Shown here one piece after another: positions 36,377 through 47,923 of a stretch of 64,000 bases of DNA. The notes under the pieces were generated by a model that had not been told where the DNA came from, searched no databases, and saw nothing but the letters and a program-made list of their open reading frames with translations. The stretch covers positions 11,203,501 through 11,267,500 of the forward strand of contig JAIVEN010000015.1 in the NCBI GenBank assembly GCA_026686845.1, given 5' to 3'. The number at the start of each line of letters is the position of its first letter. Within the stretch, counting starts at the first letter, position 1. Position numbers and translations under genes: made by a program. Origin of the DNA: Adenanthera pavonina. Its lineage: Eukaryota; Streptophyta; Magnoliopsida; Fabales; Fabaceae.

Positions 36377-37460
36377 TTACTCTTTGCTTCATGCCATCGA
36401 TAAACCTCTTGAAACAGAACCACATAGTGATACCAATTCTCATGAGGAGTTTGATTTTCAGCGAGGTTTTTGTGCACCAACTTATACACACAATAGAATT
36501 TGTTCTTGGCGCAGTATCTAATACTGCTTCATATTTACGTTTATGGGCTCTTAGGTATGTAGTAGAAAAAATTTATATGTAAACTTTAACGGGAACTAAA
36601 ATTCAGCATGGATTAGGATGCATGAAATGATCACCTTCAAGTATGCAAATTGAATTGGGTTTTGATAAACTTGCAGTTCAAGTATGACAACACATATGGA
36701 CCTTAAAACCCTGTTAAAGTCCTTCGGAATCCATTCACATGCAAAATGAATCTGCGAGTAATGCAGAGGGAATAAATAGAAAACTACATGTGTTTCTACA
36801 GACCATAAAAAATTTTCCATGAATTGGATTGATTATTCGGTGAGTATATACTATATTCAGGATAGTTAATTGCCATAAATAAATGAAATGGTTTGTTGCT
36901 GAGACAGCACTATGCATTAGTTGCAACTCTTATTGTTCAACGAGATGTTTAATCTATGACTCTTGGAGTCAATATCTTCCCTGTATCAAATGCACATCAG
37001 ACATGCCTCAACCCCTTCATTTTCTTTTTGTTTGTTGTGGTCATTTTCAGTCTTGCTCATTCAGAGCTATCAAGTGTATTCTATGACAAAGTTCTACTTC
37101 TGGCATGAGGGTAAGTTCTTCCTAGTTGTGTAACCGGCAAACACAAATTATTTTACATTAGAAAATTCCTTTCATTTGTTTGTGTGACTGATGCAGGTTA
37201 AACAGAATAATCATTCATAAAATTCCATTTTGTGTTTGTGTGACTCGTGCAGGTTCAACAACATACTGGTTCTCGTTATTGGCATTATTGTTTTCATATG
37301 CGCAACTGTTGGGAGTGCTTCTGATCATGGAAACTTTTAAGTGCATTCTTACACGCTTGAGGCTTCACTCGATAGAGTTCCAGAACAAGTTTGATGAGGG
37401 AGATGGTTACAAGTTTTGCCCATTTTCATTTACTTTACTTAATGATGAGGGTGAATTACA

Positions 37461-37836
37461 GATGGCAAATGCTATATTGACTAAGCATGTCAGTTTCCAA
37501 AAGAGGAGCCTGGCGAGTTTTAAGAGGCTATCCCCACCAGCTACCCTGTCTATACTTGTAGCATGTTTGTCAAATGTTTGTATAAATTATAAAAAGGCAA
37601 TACGGTTTCATACAGGAATTCTAGCCCTTACTATTAATATTAATGGATAACAATCTGTAGTGCAACTAATAAGCATAGAGTTACATAGTAAACACAAATG
37701 ACATGAACGTACCGCAGTTTCCAGTTCCTACCTGGAGGATACGTATAAGGATATCAAACTACATTTCAATAACTTGTTATTTACATAAACTCCAAACTAG
37801 TGGCTATAGGCTAGTAAATAGTAGACAAGCTTACGA
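37461..37836. other. Convergent 3' regions of the VHA-a pseudogene and the RD19-type gene
   Basis: The spacer holds the decayed VHA-a 3' end, whose normal stop is lost so that the frame runs on to 37650, and the probable 3' untranslated region of the minus-strand protease gene. Confidence 0.45.
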
Positions 37837-39897
37837 TTAGTGCGTAGAAGTACGAACGGCAGCCACGCTTGAGACCATGGAATCCACTCCACACACGTTA
37901 TGACCTCGGCAGATCTTGTAATACCCATTCTCTCCCCAGTTCTCTCCCCATGAATTCTTTATGATCCAGTAGGGCTTTTCCTTGAAGCGGATGGGGGAAT
38001 AACCAGCAGACCCATAGCCCACGAGAAGAACCCCGTGATCCAAATGCTTTCCACATATATATGGGCATGAAACGCGACCTATGTATGTCTGCATAAAAAC
38101 TGCATTGATACCAACTGCATAAAACAAAGTAAGAGTAAGTCCGTGTTATTCTAATTAGGCATTTAATCCTTTTGAAGCAAAAAATGAAGAATCAAATTAT
38201 GCATCATTCAACTCAGCAACTCTTAATGAAGATCGGAGTTTTGTTTTTTCTTTCTAAAATTTTCCTGCGACGGAGTAAAAGCGGTTTTATGCCAAAATCG
38301 TAGCTACCTGCAAGAGGGCCATGCTGCACCAGATTTGCAGCAATTTGATCTTCGTCCACGGAAATCACAGAGAAATTAGCCACGGAAGCAGCAATTTTGC
38401 TATTGTCAAATTTGCAGGGACCACGATCTGTTCCGGTGTAAGGATAGTCCTCTTCTCGCTGTAGCCCACCGGCCTTAAGTGTATATTCAAATGCAGAGGT
38501 CATCAATCCACCGTTACAGCCTGCGTCACATGCTCCATATTCCTCTGGGTCACACTGAGAACATTATACATGTTACTTCATGATGTTTGGATAAATAAAT
38601 TTTCACGAAATTTTTTCGCATGGCTACAAGTTTTTCAAATGTAATGGCCTATGCATATGAAACAAAGATGGAGTTATCTGTCCTCTCCTTTTATTCTACC
38701 CCGTGCCCTCTGAATCAACCATCAACTGCCTACGGCCTATACTTCGTATGAAGAGACCAAAATTTGTACATAGAACTAAATCTTCTGTAGACTTGAATCA
38801 ATTAAGTTGGCCACAAGCAGGAAACTTCTCATCGCAAAAAAGTCAAACTCAGCAGGTTCCTTAATCCGAGGAGTAAGTTAACTTCACTAATTTGTCAGAA
38901 ACACGGATATATAAAATATCTTCAGAAAAAATTCCGTCTATTAGTACATCTACGGTCTTCAGTATTTATCTATCTAGGGCAGGTTAAAACTTGAAAGTAA
39001 AGCGACGGATTCGTGCTAAAATGTAATAATTGAAGTAATTGCAACCAGAATATCCAAGTCAGGCAATATAACAACGAATTATTCCCAAGCTTTTTTTTTT
39101 TCTCCACAAAAAATTCTCAAGAGAAACATAGCAACGGCAGAAGAGTGCACCGATGCTCTGCACATCAAAGAGAGGCAAAACAAACCTCATGGTCGCAATC
39201 CACAAGCTGTTGCTCGCTAAGGCTCACCAGCTCGCCCGTTGCAAGAAAATGAGCTCCTTCCAACGCCCCTGTGGTGCTAAACGACCAGCATGATCCACAT
39301 GATCCCTGATCAATTCACTCCAAAAAATTAATCACGTTAGTTTCTATAAGATTTAAAAGAAAAAGAAAATCAGCAAGAAAAAAAAAAAAGGAAATAAGAC
39401 TAAGTTTAGGACAAAATCAAAGCGTCAACGCCAATACATGCCTGGTTCTTGACGCCAGTGACTGCTCCATGGTCACGCCAATCAAAGTCCTCAGGAAGAT
39501 CGTTTGTAGGGAGGATCGGAGCCTTTTGAGCATCGGCGGGAAGACGAAGCGGCTTAAGGCCAAGGTACTGCCGGCGAAATTCCGAGGGACTAAGATCGGA
39601 GAATTTAGTGACACCGTGGACGGCAGAGGGGTCAAGTTTCTGGTGTAACTTAGCCCGACGCAAGTTAGCCTTGAAGACACCGAAACGATAGTCGTGCTCT
39701 TCTCTATTAGCGTAGGTCTTGCCGAATTTGGTCTTGAAGGAGGAGAAATGGTGTTCGGCGTTGAGCAAGTGATCGTCGTTGTCCGTCACTACTTGCTTGA
39801 TCAGGAGGTCATCTTCATCGTCAATGCCCTCCGCCGTGGCTACCGCCGCAGATAAGAGGGAAAAGAGCAAGAGAGCCAATAGTGAGTGACGACCCAT
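37837..39897 (-). CDS. RD19: RD19-type papain-like cysteine protease precursor
   Basis: Secreted, vacuole-targeted C1A endopeptidase of the RD19 (cathepsin F-like) group, whose Arabidopsis founder is induced by dehydration. There are four exons: 39897-39442, 39305-39186, 38554-38308 and 38114-37837, total 1101 nt, 366 residues, close to the usual ~368. Residues 1-22 are a hydrophobic signal peptide. Residues about 45-115 are the I29 inhibitory propeptide (HFSSFKTKFGKTYANREEHD, then GVTKFSDLSPSEF). The mature enzyme starts near LPEDFDWRDHGAV. Catalytic residues are present: Gln152 (oxyanion hole), Cys158 in GSCGSCWSF, His301 in LDHGVLLVGYG and Asn328 in KNSWGENWG. Paired cysteines are present in CDPEEYGACDAGCNGG. 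Introns 2 and 3 are GT-AG, but intron 1 must use a GC donor (CAG|GCATGT) to join VKNQ to GSCGSCW. No frameshift or stop is seen. An ACACGTGG element lies about 120 bp upstream. Confidence 0.93.
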
Positions 39898-40013
39898 CGG
39901 AATAACGCAAGTCGGCTAGAGGAAGAACTGTAGGAGATAAGCCACTGGGATATTTGCAAGCTTTAATAGAAATTCCGTGAAGATGGTAACTAATGTTGTC
40001 CAATACAGTATCG

Positions 40014-40021
40014 ACACGTGG
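40014..40021. promoter_or_regulatory. ABRE/G-box-like ACACGTGG upstream of the RD19-type gene
   Basis: ACACGTGG lies about 120 bp upstream of the protease start codon. This core is a typical abscisic-acid response element and would fit the drought-induced behaviour known for RD19. The link is inference from one site. Confidence 0.4.
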
Positions 40022-41328
40022 TTCTCTATTATTGGGTTCCGCCGGTCAATAGGAGGAACAGGTAATGTTCCAACCTACAAAACTGGTAGGTATTTGTAAA
40101 TATAATTATAATATAAGCATTTCTTTAGTTAAAAAAACATAATTTCTTTTTTTTTTTTTAATTTTAAGAGTAGCTGTAGCAGTATGAGTAATTTGGTTTT
40201 TTTATATAAATTTCATTTCTCATAATTAATAAAAATATAGTAATTTTTTAAATTTCTATAATTAGATTTTTCTCATTTAACTAGTGTCTTCAAGGAAAAT
40301 AAAAAAAAAGAGTAAGAAAAAAGTGCTCTTTATTTCACTTAAAATACCACATGGAAAAAAAATTCCACCTTGAATAATTTGGATCCCGTCGTCATGTATG
40401 TGTCTTTAATTCTTTACACATTTAAAACAAAGTTGACGAGAAAACAAACTCTCAGTCAGATTACTCTCCCCTTAAGAGTTTGGAGATTAAAGCAAGCCAA
40501 ATATGAGATAAGATATCCAGATTCTATTGTTACGGCCACCCATCTCTTATAATATTATTATTTTTTTCTGATTTATTTAATGTTCTTAGTTTGGGTCGAA
40601 GAACAAAATGCAAATTAAAACTCCATTCTATTAAAAGTTCATTTTCAGAGAAATAAAACTTATTTTCCTTCAATTTTTAACCTCAATTTCGCTGCCTCTC
40701 AATAGTTGTTTAAGATTTATTTCAATTTTTAAGTGTTTTGACAAAAAGTATGAAGAAGCAACATTATTCCATCCTTTCGCGTTCACGACAAACGCTCAAT
40801 GACGCCGTGAAATGGACAGAAAGGTGTGAGCATTTGGGCCATGATGGATGGATAGTACATCGATCTACCCAATCCTATCTGCTCCTCGGATCTTTCGTCG
40901 CAATTCTTATGAATTGGAGGTCGTTGTTGTTACTTGTTAGATATCGTTAAGAAGTTGAGGTCACGTGGGACACCCACACCCACACAGATAATAATATATT
41001 ATCATTTGTTTGTGTAGCTATGGGGGAAAAAAAAAAAATATATATATATATATATATATTGTTTGGGTAGCACCTCCAAAACTGTTGAAATATGCATTAT
41101 TTTATTTGATATTATTAGAGCTAATTGCCATGTTGGGGGAGACTCATTTTTGGGATTCATTAATTGGCGGATCGAGGTATTCTATCTTGGACGTAGGAAT
41201 ATTGGGAAATCAGTGAAATCCAAAATGAAACAAAATAAAAAGAAAAAAGAAAAATGTTCTATGAGCTACGTCCTCACTGGTGAACTGAGAGAAGGTAGGG
41301 CATCAGATAAATTTTAAATTTTTTTTGT
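40022..41328. other. Intergenic region
   Basis: AT-rich, no supported gene. It has a (TA)n run at about 41038-41060. The open stretch at 40738-40950 has no recognisable domain. Confidence 0.4.
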
Positions 41329-41975
41329 TTAGTGGGATTGAAGGAAAGGAGATTAGAGAAATTTTAATAAAATCTTATTTAGTTCAAAAAGAAATTGAAG
41401 AGGATTGAGTATTATTATTTAATCCTCTAAAAAAAATTTCAATTTGGGAGAAAGAAGTTAAGGAATGGGGGAGGGGATTGGGAGAATTAAGGGCCTGTTT
41501 GATTCTGTTTCTGAAAACAAGTTTTCTATTTTCGGAAACAGAAAATTTAGAAAACTTATTTGGTAAACCTGTTTTTTATAAACTGTTATGGAAAATAGAA
41601 AAACAAAAGAACAGAAGACTCAGAATACCTTTAAAATATTTTAAAGTTTTTGTTCTGGAAAACACAAGGAAATGTGAGAAACATCCACTTCATTAATTGT
41701 AAAGTTATAAATTTTGAATAACCCATCTATCACTCACTAGTTATGATTTTATGAATAATTACTCAAATAGATTTTTTTGTTTTCTTGTTTTCAAAACTTA
41801 TTCTCGAAAACAGTTTTACAAAATTGTTCTCATAACAATAAAAGAGAAAACATTATCAAACAGACCCTAATACTTCCTCCATTCCCTCCAATTTCCTTAA
41901 CTAAACAAAGGGAGGAGATCTAATCCCCTCTCTTCCCTTTAAAATCCCCCCAAAAAACTTCATCTAAACAAAGCC
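41329..41975. mobile_element. Outer MITE-like repeat split by a younger Tourist-like MITE
   Basis: The left arm (41329-41490) is G/A-rich with TTTGTTTAG, GGGGGAGGGGATTGG. The right arm (41868-41975) is C/T-rich and, reverse-complemented, begins GGCTTTGTTTAGATGAAG and contains GGGGGGATTTT and GGGGATTAGATC. The arms look like two halves of one inverted-repeat element interrupted by the element at 41491-41867. Termini are approximate. Confidence 0.45.
41491..41867. mobile_element. Tourist-like (PIF/Harbinger) MITE, 377 bp
   Basis: The left end GGGCCTGTTTGATTCTGTTT and the reverse complement of the right end, GGGTCTGTTTGATAATGTTT, are inverted repeats. The flanks are TAA at 41488-41490 and TAA at 41868-41870, the expected 3-bp target duplication. 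The interior has further complementary blocks and no transposase. Confidence 0.85.
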
Positions 41976-43390
41976 TAAATGATTAAAAACAGTAATATTT
42001 AATTAGTTGGTGTTCTAATCTCAACCTTTCAATTTGATCTAATGATTACAAGTTGCTTGTCTCATTTCCTCCTCCTTTTAACATTAGTTGGTGTTGAATT
42101 TTGATATTTTCTGGGATATTCATTCTATGGTATATAGAGTACGTGACTCCACAACATGCAATAGAGAGTCTCGCGTTTGAAGTCCACACACCCTATCGCC
42201 CGGTGCAGATTAACACAGAATAGCTTAATTATTATTTAATTTCATTTTTTTCCCATTTAAACTGTTAGATAGTTTGTTGCGTGATCGATGATGTAATATG
42301 ATAGGAACAAATTTTACCCTTTTTTTTCTCGTGTCTAAGAAAAAAAAAGTCAAGCCAATTGAAAAATTGGATAATTTAAAATTGGAACACACTGCACTCA
42401 TGATGAGGTCAGGTACGTGTGTATATATATAACTAATGATCAAGACTTAATTTAACTCATCGTAAAAAATAAATTTTGATAATTTTTTTGGTCTGAAATT
42501 TTTAATAATTAAATTAAATGCACAGATACATATAGAATGATTTCGTTGCATGCTCAGGCAGCTCAGCCCACTCCTCATTATGTTGAAATTATTTGGAAAT
42601 CAGTCCTGCACACAGGTTTTGAGTGTCTCAAGAGAATGAAGATTTTTAGGGTGCGTTTAATTTTGGAATTAAATTCATCATATCACAGGACTGTTGATTT
42701 TGGTCGGTAACCTGATTAGCCTGGTATGTTCTGGTTATTTTTTACCATAGTTAGGCTAGAAAGAGGAATAGAAAAAATTGAAAGGAAATTTGATTAAGGG
42801 TCGGACAAGGCATAGGCATGTTCTAGTATATCTTTTATTCATTTTTTTAAATTTTTTTCTATAAATAATGAATAATTTTATATGATTAATTTTTTTAATA
42901 TATCTCATCAAATAAATTAATTTTTTAAGTATGATAAAGATATTTTATTATTCCAATCTTTAATTTTATTTTAAATTTTAAATTTTTCTTAACTTAATAT
43001 TATATAAAAATAAATAATGTATAATTATTGAATATTTATAATTTCAAATGTTACTTTTGATATTAATATTATTTTCTATAAAAATATATTTTAGATGAAA
43101 ACATTTATATTTTTGTTAATAAATTACATTAATTTATTATTTGTTTATTTAATTCTTAGTTGTTTTTTAACTTTATTTTGTATTGAGACCATACTAGGCA
43201 TGGCCAGGCCTCGAACAAGTTTTCTTGGCCTGGGGTGTTCCGAGCTGGATACCAAGTCAAGGTGATGCATTGCTCAACTCGTGAACACCCATATTCATGT
43301 GACATTTGTAATTATCAAAATAATATAGCTATAATTTAATTAAATCTAAATAAAATAATCTAATTTGAAATTTAAATTTTGAGGTTTGGG
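41976..43390. other. Repeat-like intergenic DNA
   Basis: No gene. The stretch 42790-43310 has short GC-richer ends around a nearly pure A/T core, an arrangement seen in non-autonomous hAT-type elements, but I could not define its termini. Confidence 0.3.
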
Positions 43391-44273
43391 GTGTAGTAAC
43401 CCACATCTTATCATCTCAAATATGTATATGACTTATGGAAGGAATAAGGATATGACGAATATGTGAGAAACGAAGCACAAAGGAAAAGAAGCATAAGCAC
43501 TTCACACGGCAGTGGCATCCCTTCTCGCTATGGTGAAAGTATGTAATTGGGCCAATAGGTTTGAGTTAGAAAGTAATCGCGTCACGGCACCATAACCCTT
43601 TGCCGTGACATCGATTTGGAAATTTGAATAAATCAGATGCGAACTAATTCGACAAAACAAAAGGAGTTTGAGCGTTTTAGAGGAGAGCTCTACTAGGGCT
43701 TCCTTCTTTGAAATGGGGGACAACATTTTCATGCTTTAGGAAGCTCAAATCGTTCAAGGTAAGGTGATTTAATCATATTTCCCTCATCGTCTAATAAGTT
43801 TAGGCTTGATTTTTGTAGGTTGGAACTTAGGTTCCAAATTTACTGAGGTTCCAACAATTAAAATGAGTATAAATGTGTTGTGTAGCATTCTCAAGTCTTG
43901 GTAAAGGATTTTGAGTGATTGCAAAGTGATTTCCCCAAACCCTACTATTTAATCTTGGAGTTTCTCATAAAATATGAATTGGTTGGGTTCATGGCTTGTT
44001 CGGAGAGTTGATTTGAGTATTTTGTGAATGATGTTAAATTCATGGCATTGTTGAGTTTAGGTTAAGGTTACCAAGTTAGGTTCTACTGGAGGCTATGTTC
44101 CTACTTGATATATGTGTTTTATGTTTGTATAGGGTATATGATGGTCTTATCGAAGACGCTACACTCCAAGAAGGGAATTGGGAAGCAACGGGCTCATTGG
44201 TAAGTGGTACTTTGATGTACGAAGGATTTGTGGATTGGCATGTGTAAAGGTTTTAATGCTTGACAATGATTGT

Positions 44274-44697
44274 TGTAACATCCGGCCATTTTTTTGGGAT
44301 TGATGACTGTCCCCACAAACCAACACAAATATTTTCAGTGTGATTTGTCATCACTCACATAACTCATTTCCAAGATGTCACCCATCCTCGAATTGCTCTA
44401 GGTTAAGCACATTTAATTGAGGAATTCTTAAGAGATATGCTACCAAAAAGGTAAATGCACTTTATTGGTAAAAGTAGTACCTATCAATTCTTTTAAGCTA
44501 TCATTTAACCGTACAGTCTCATACATATACAGTCTCTGGATCCCTCTCATTCTGGTATGTATTCAATTCATTCATATGCCCCTCTCGCTTAAAAGTCTGC
44601 CAGGAGCCGTTCCCTGTCCATGCCTTATCATTTTATCTCACCCCCTTTTCTTGCACCGGTGATCACTCCCTGCTCTCATCAGCGCTTGGATATCACA
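44274..44697. mobile_element. Probable solo LTR, 424 bp
   Basis: The segment starts TGTAACATCC and ends GATATCACA, so it has TG...CA termini. The flanks are ATTGT (44269-44273) and ACTGT (44698-44702), a 5-bp duplication with one mismatch, as LTR retrotransposons leave. No internal region or second LTR is adjacent, hence solo. Confidence 0.55.
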
Positions 44698-44994
44698 ACT
44701 GTTTTGGAGCCTTTGAAGTTGTATTAAGTTCATAGGATGAGTAGAGCAATGTGAATTAATTGGGATTGCCTTTCCTTTTGTGTATATATGTAGTTGGAGA
44801 TTCTATGGCCTACCAAAGTATTGATCATGCGTGCGAGTGACCTGAGGTAATTGGGAAATAACTTTAATTGTCAAATAGGCTTTAAACTTTTCATATTATA
44901 ATATGTACTTCATATCTCAGTTCATAAGTTTTCTTGAACTCTTTACCTTTTAGAAATTTTAATGAGAAATGAAAATGGTAATCATTTAGGTTTA

Positions 44995-45004
<10 letters not shown>

Positions 45005-45031
<27 letters not shown>
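45005..45031. repeat. (GT)n microsatellite
   Basis: About thirteen TG units, preceded by interrupted TATGTG repeats. Confidence 0.9.
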
Positions 45032-46433
45032 TTATGTATATCCAAGTAATTGAGGAGGGGCTTGGCCCTAGTTGTGGTGTGTATTTAATTATATTAGGCA
45101 CAAAGATGTAGTGTTAGTACAATCTTGATAAAAATGATCATGACGATATTAATGATAATAGATTGAATATGAGAACATGATGGTATGATAATAATGAGGA
45201 TAATAATAATAATGTAGATGATTGAGAATGACTAATGTAGATATATATACATGTGTGTGCGCATAAGTTTAGTAATCATTAATGTATATTATTGTTGTAC
45301 ATCCCCATGAAATATCTTGTATGATAGAATTATGCTAGCATGATAATAGTGATAATGATGTTGATGATGAATTATTGCACGATAGTATGTTAGCATAACA
45401 TTTAGGCATTATCACTACATTATGGATATTAAGACATTATTAGTTGGGTGATGATATCTTGTGATATAATGATACCATGTGGTATGTCAATTCACTGGTG
45501 GGACATGTGAGGCCTCATGTCCAAGTGGTGAGGTTGATATATATCCCTACCACTAAATCATTATCTTTTGGCCAGGAAGATCTAAGTGGCAATGGATTAG
45601 GGAATGTATTTTTCCTAAATCATTACCTATTCGGGTGGCCTAGGGGAAGGGGAACCATGGTCTACTCATTAGTGAAATGACCTTTAGTTGGGTTATGACT
45701 AGTGGTAGTGAACTTAGTAGTTGCTCGGAATCAACCTTCACCGATTGTTGGAAAAGAGCTGCTTATTGAAGTCACCTTGTGATGATGGCTAGTTCATGGT
45801 TCTTCCCATGATCGATATGGATTCTTGCATATTGCCTGCATTGCATTTTGCATAACATATATTGCATGAGTACTAATATATATAGAATATCTATATTTAA
45901 CCTTATACTGAGTTGTTGTGATTGTGATTTCTCTTATAATTGTACTTATTTGTTTTATAAGTTGTCATTGGTTACTAGAATGTTTGTCTCATCCCTTTTG
46001 GAAAAAATTTACAGGAATAAGATATAGCTCTAGTAAGGAGATGTGGAGCTGGATAAGTCCCCTTAGGGATATACGAGATATCTGAGTACCTATGTCTACA
46101 TGTGTTTAGTTGAGAACGCATGCTATGTTTAGTATCGTGTCCAGTGTAGGACACTAAATGATGCCATATATAATTGTTATGCATGTGCTCCCTTAGGACC
46201 ATTTGTGTGTCTTTATCCCTTATGTATAACTCTTGTTGCTTATAACCTCAATGCTGGTTGAGACTACCTTGAGTATAAATATGTATGATAAGTCATGTAT
46301 GAATGTGTACGTGATTGATAAAGCTGTGTATGTAAAGTTGTGGTCCAACTCAACCCAATCATATCAGGCCAATTGGGTTAGGTCATAGTTTGAGTCGGGC
46401 CGAGTTTCAGACTAGCTATGGTTTGTCTGGCTC

Positions 46434-47923
46434 GGTGTTCGCCACTTAGCATATACCGCAAGCGCACTGGTCAAGACAAGTAATGTAGAGTGAGTAGAGT
46501 ATCATTCCCATGAGGATTTGGTCTCACAACTCGGTTAAGTATCAGTTGTTATACTTTCACTTAATTGAGCAACACAAATAACCAAAGAGCAAAAATACAA
46601 ATAAAACTAATTACATTAAGGTTAGATGTTAGTGGTGATTCTAGACAAGGGAGATAACATATGATTATTGTTGCTAAACTTATTTCATAGTATAAGAGTT
46701 ACCTACCCTTAATTTCATGTTAATGGTCTTTAATGCTAGCCTAGGATTCAATTTTACCTCAAAGCATCTCTCAATGTTAAAGAGACTTCCTAATTAATTT
46801 ATCCATAATCTCTTGCAAGATTAATTAATTAGCAACATCAATGGCAAATCTAGTTTGACTATGTGAGGTCAAGGAGTGTATCTCTACCTCATTAGCAAAA
46901 CCATCCACTTAACCATGCTAGTTTTAAGTTCCCACACAACCTAATTGAAGGTCTATTCCAATTTTTCTATCTCTAGGCTCCATTAGAAAATCGAAATCAA
47001 TCCAAATTGATGGCCAATCAATAAGAAAGCATAAAGAGCACAAATGGGTATACATACATATCATTAAATAGCAATAAAAAGTATAAAACATACACTAAGC
47101 CATAAATAAAGCTACAATAATTTCAAGAACAAGAGTTTAGCTACACATTGATAGCTTAATGTAGAAAAACAATATAAACCGATTAAACAATCACCCAAGT
47201 GAAAAGGAAACATAGGAATAGGAGAAACTAGGAAAGAAATCACCAAATCTCCATCCCAAGCTAAACCCTAGTTCCTCGAGCCTCCATAGTTGCCCTCTTA
47301 AGTCTCCAAATATCCAGAATGTTGAAAAATAGCGGCTGGAAGCAATTTGTAACAAACCCTAAGTCAGAAACACAAAATAAAGTGATGTTGTGTGTTTCAG
47401 GTCCGATGGGCGCCGTGGCTGTCATGTTAGACGCCGCGGCTAGATGCTGCTCTGTTTCAATTTCTACTGATTCTACTTATCTAGCTGCTACTAGATGGTG
47501 CTCTGTTTTAGGATGGAATTTTCTTCAATTTCTCTCTATCTAGTTGTGGCTAGCTACAAGAGGCCATGGCTTGCACGACTTCAACATCAATTTTTGCTAT
47601 TTTCTTCCTTCAATGATTATGGATTGATTTTTAACGCTTGCATCCCATCTTCCAATGCTTCTTAAGTTCTTTCACAAGATTTGATTGACTTAAATTCTCC
47701 TCTAAAAGTTACCTACATAAAGATAAATAACCATAAACTACCAAGTGATCAAAATCAAAGCAAAAACATGCACAATTAAGCAATAAAATGCTATCATGCA
47801 ACACCTCAATCCAAAATACACAATTTCCTATTTTGAGCATTTAATATATACAAATGCACATCATTGTATACATAACACATGAAAAATGTACTGAAATGAC
47901 ATAAAATTCAAGAGGTTAACACC
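46434..47923. mobile_element. 1490-bp inserted element with short terminal inverted repeats, class unresolved
   Basis: The left end GGTGTTCGCCACTT and the reverse complement of the right end, GGTGTTAACCTCTT, match at 11 of 14 positions. The left flank TGGCTC (46428-46433) and the right flank TGGCCC (47924-47929) resemble a 6-bp target duplication with one mismatch. The left portion (ACCGCAAGCGCACTGGTC, then ATCATTCCCATGAGGATT) resembles sequences I associate with widespread plant repeats. No transposase or reverse transcriptase frame is present. TG...CA borders two bases in would suggest an LTR, but the 5-bp flanks then do not match. Confidence 0.5.

Larger units (their letters stand above)
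30349..37460 (+). pseudogene. VHA-a: Unprocessed pseudogene of vacuolar H+-ATPase V0 subunit a
   Basis: An ancestral copy of the ~820-residue membrane subunit that couples V-ATPase rotation to proton transport. Exons were read at 30349-30489, 30847-30891, 31309-31431, 31499-31609, 31925-32035, 32122-32284, 32374-32510, 33068-33175, 33324-33431, 33565-33713, 34637-~34794, 34891-~35049, 35399-35605, 35688-35871, 35981-~36064, 36166-36554 (interrupted), 37051-37110 and 37253-~37460. Recognisable blocks include RSEPMQLVPLIIP, IKRCGEMTRKLRFF, YRTNKFTSAFQEIVDAYG-like sequence, FGDWGHGICLLLA, WHGTRSELPFLNSLKMKMS, YLSLLIIIKWCTGSQADLY and HTIEFVLGAVSNTASYLRLW. Lesions seen: TAA at 30856-30858; frame damage with TAA at 31583-31585; a 1-bp loss near 32230; a 1-bp loss in an A-run near 32434; frame damage in the exon at 34891; Trp-to-TAG at 36017-36019; a MITE plus a 1-bp gain (near 36460) in the exon at 36166; Trp-to-TGA at 37106-37108; and a 1-bp gain near 37310. 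Most splice sites survive, so this is a gene duplicate, not a retrocopy. Confidence 0.92.
43391..46340. mobile_element. Candidate decayed LTR-retrotransposon remnant, interrupted by a solo LTR
   Basis: This 2.9-kb block is GC-richer than its surroundings and non-coding. It has a transition that looks like the start of a plant LTR (GTAGTAACCCACATC near 43397), runs of GT repeats, and no recognisable gag or pol frame. A well-bounded insertion sits inside at 44274-44697. The class is inference from texture only. Confidence 0.28.

Noticed and set aside
40738..40950. 70-codon open stretch upstream of the protease gene
   Set aside because: No domain or conserved motif visible.
42140..42200. tRNA-like GTTTGAAGTCC motif
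   Set aside because: No matching box A at proper spacing and no stem structure.
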